Positions 5,198 through 5,724 of a DNA stretch of 5,724 nt are shown piece by piece; position 1 is the stretch's first letter, and each line of letters starts with the position of its first letter. Source of the stretch: Desulfotomaculum sp. (GTDB taxonomy: Bacteria; Bacillota; Desulfotomaculia; Desulfotomaculales; Nap2-2B). Position numbers and translations under genes: made by a program. The notes beneath the pieces were generated by a model. It was not told the origin of the DNA. It did not search any database and worked only from the letters and a program-made list of their open reading frames with translations. The stretch is taken from contig DOTD01000064.1 of NCBI GenBank assembly GCA_003513005.1, forward strand, positions 8,481 to 14,204, in the 5' to 3' direction.

Positions 5198-5724
5198 CTA
5201 TTTCATAAATGCTATATAGAACACCGCGAGACCGACAATGATACGGTAGTATCCAAAGGGTTTGAAATCCTTCTTTTTTATGTAATTCATAAATGCCGCA
5301 ATTACTAACCAGGCTACCAGGAACGAAACCACAAATCCGATGCTTAGAATTTGCCATTCAGCTGCACTCAAACTTGCGTCGGCTTTCAGAAAAGAATAGG
5401 CTGATGCGGCAACCATGGTGGGGATGGCCAGAAAGAATGAAAATTCAGCGGCAACGCTCCTCGATGCCCCCAGAAGCATGGCGCCGATAATCGTGGCTGC
5501 CGACCGTGAAGTACCTGGAATCATTGCCAGACACTGTATTAAACCAATAAAAAAGGCCGTCTTATAGTTAAGTGCGGAAATTGAATTGATCGTACTGAAT
5601 CGGGCGCCTTTCTCCACGATAATCAGTACGATTCCTCCGATAACCAATGCCGCTGCTACAGTAAGCGGATTGAATAATGCATCCTCCACAAGCTTACCTA
5701 TTGTTCCTCCAACAAGCAAAGCAG
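5198..5724 (-). CDS. uppP: Undecaprenyl-diphosphatase UppP (BacA), C-terminal part, cut by the window edge
   Basis: UppP is a polytopic membrane enzyme that converts undecaprenyl pyrophosphate to undecaprenyl phosphate, recycling the lipid carrier for peptidoglycan synthesis; extra copies give bacitracin resistance. About 175 C-terminal residues are present out of the usual 265-275. The catalytic-region motif PGTSRS is at 5501-5518, followed by SFFLAIPTMVAAS, several hydrophobic helices and the typical end RIIVGLAVFYIAF. The first motif (EGxTE type) would lie beyond the right edge. The frame is open to base 5724, so the start is not in the window. It converges on the regulator at 4676-5158, with 39 bp between stops, and is probably unrelated to the iron locus. 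Confidence 0.95.
   Translation of the reverse strand, partial: ALLVGGTIGKLVEDALFNPLTVAAALVIGGIVLIIVEKGARFSTINSISALNYKTAFFIGLIQCLAMIPGTSRSAATIIGAMLLGASRSVAAEFSFFLAIPTMVAASAYSFLKADASLSAAEWQILSIGFVVSFLVAWLVIAAFMNYIKKKDFKPFGYYRIIVGLAVFYIAFMK

Noticed and set aside
1..5724. CRISPR arrays, tRNA or rRNA genes, intact insertion sequences, toxin-antitoxin pairs, defence genes
   Set aside because: Looked for on both strands by eye; no spaced repeats, cloverleaf, transposase motif or relevant protein motif was found.

Overview
The window looks like chromosome from an anaerobic, low-to-mid-GC Gram-positive bacterium (Clostridia or Negativicutes type). This rests on strong AGGAGG-type ribosome binding sites, the style of the Feo proteins, two DtxR/MntR regulators and an UppP. 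The lineage is inferred from protein character, not from a search.

The core is a ferrous-iron uptake locus. feoA (4250-4516) and feoB (2082-4223) lie on the minus strand, 26 bp apart. A DtxR/MntR-family regulator (4676-5158, plus strand) diverges from feoA across about 160 bp of regulatory DNA. Directly after the feoB stop is a dead alpha/beta-hydrolase gene (1573-2068). Its N-terminal and C-terminal parts are in different frames and the middle, including the catalytic serine region, is gone. About 480 bp without a convincing gene follows (1093-1572). Then comes a minus-strand pair that overlaps by 8 bp: a short SEC-C zinc-motif protein (763-1092) and a second DtxR-family regulator with a C-terminal FeoA/SH3-like domain (135-770). 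The left edge (1-134) carries a perfect 16-bp palindrome that resembles a DtxR/IdeR iron box, a near-consensus leftward promoter and a second, related dyad. The gene they control must lie to the left of the window. At the right edge is the C-terminal part of uppP (5198-5724, minus), which converges on the divergent regulator.

FeoB is the GTP-dependent Fe(II) permease and FeoA its small cytosolic partner. The two regulators probably tie this transport to intracellular metal. By eye alignment their metal ligands differ: the one beside feoA keeps the full MntR-type set, while the one with the FeoA domain has a Cys as in DtxR at one position. I do not see an undescribed multi-gene system. The best leads are the decayed hydrolase, the iron-box-like palindrome with its partner dyad, the contrasting regulators, and the ATGTGA start-stop arrangement at the feoB start.
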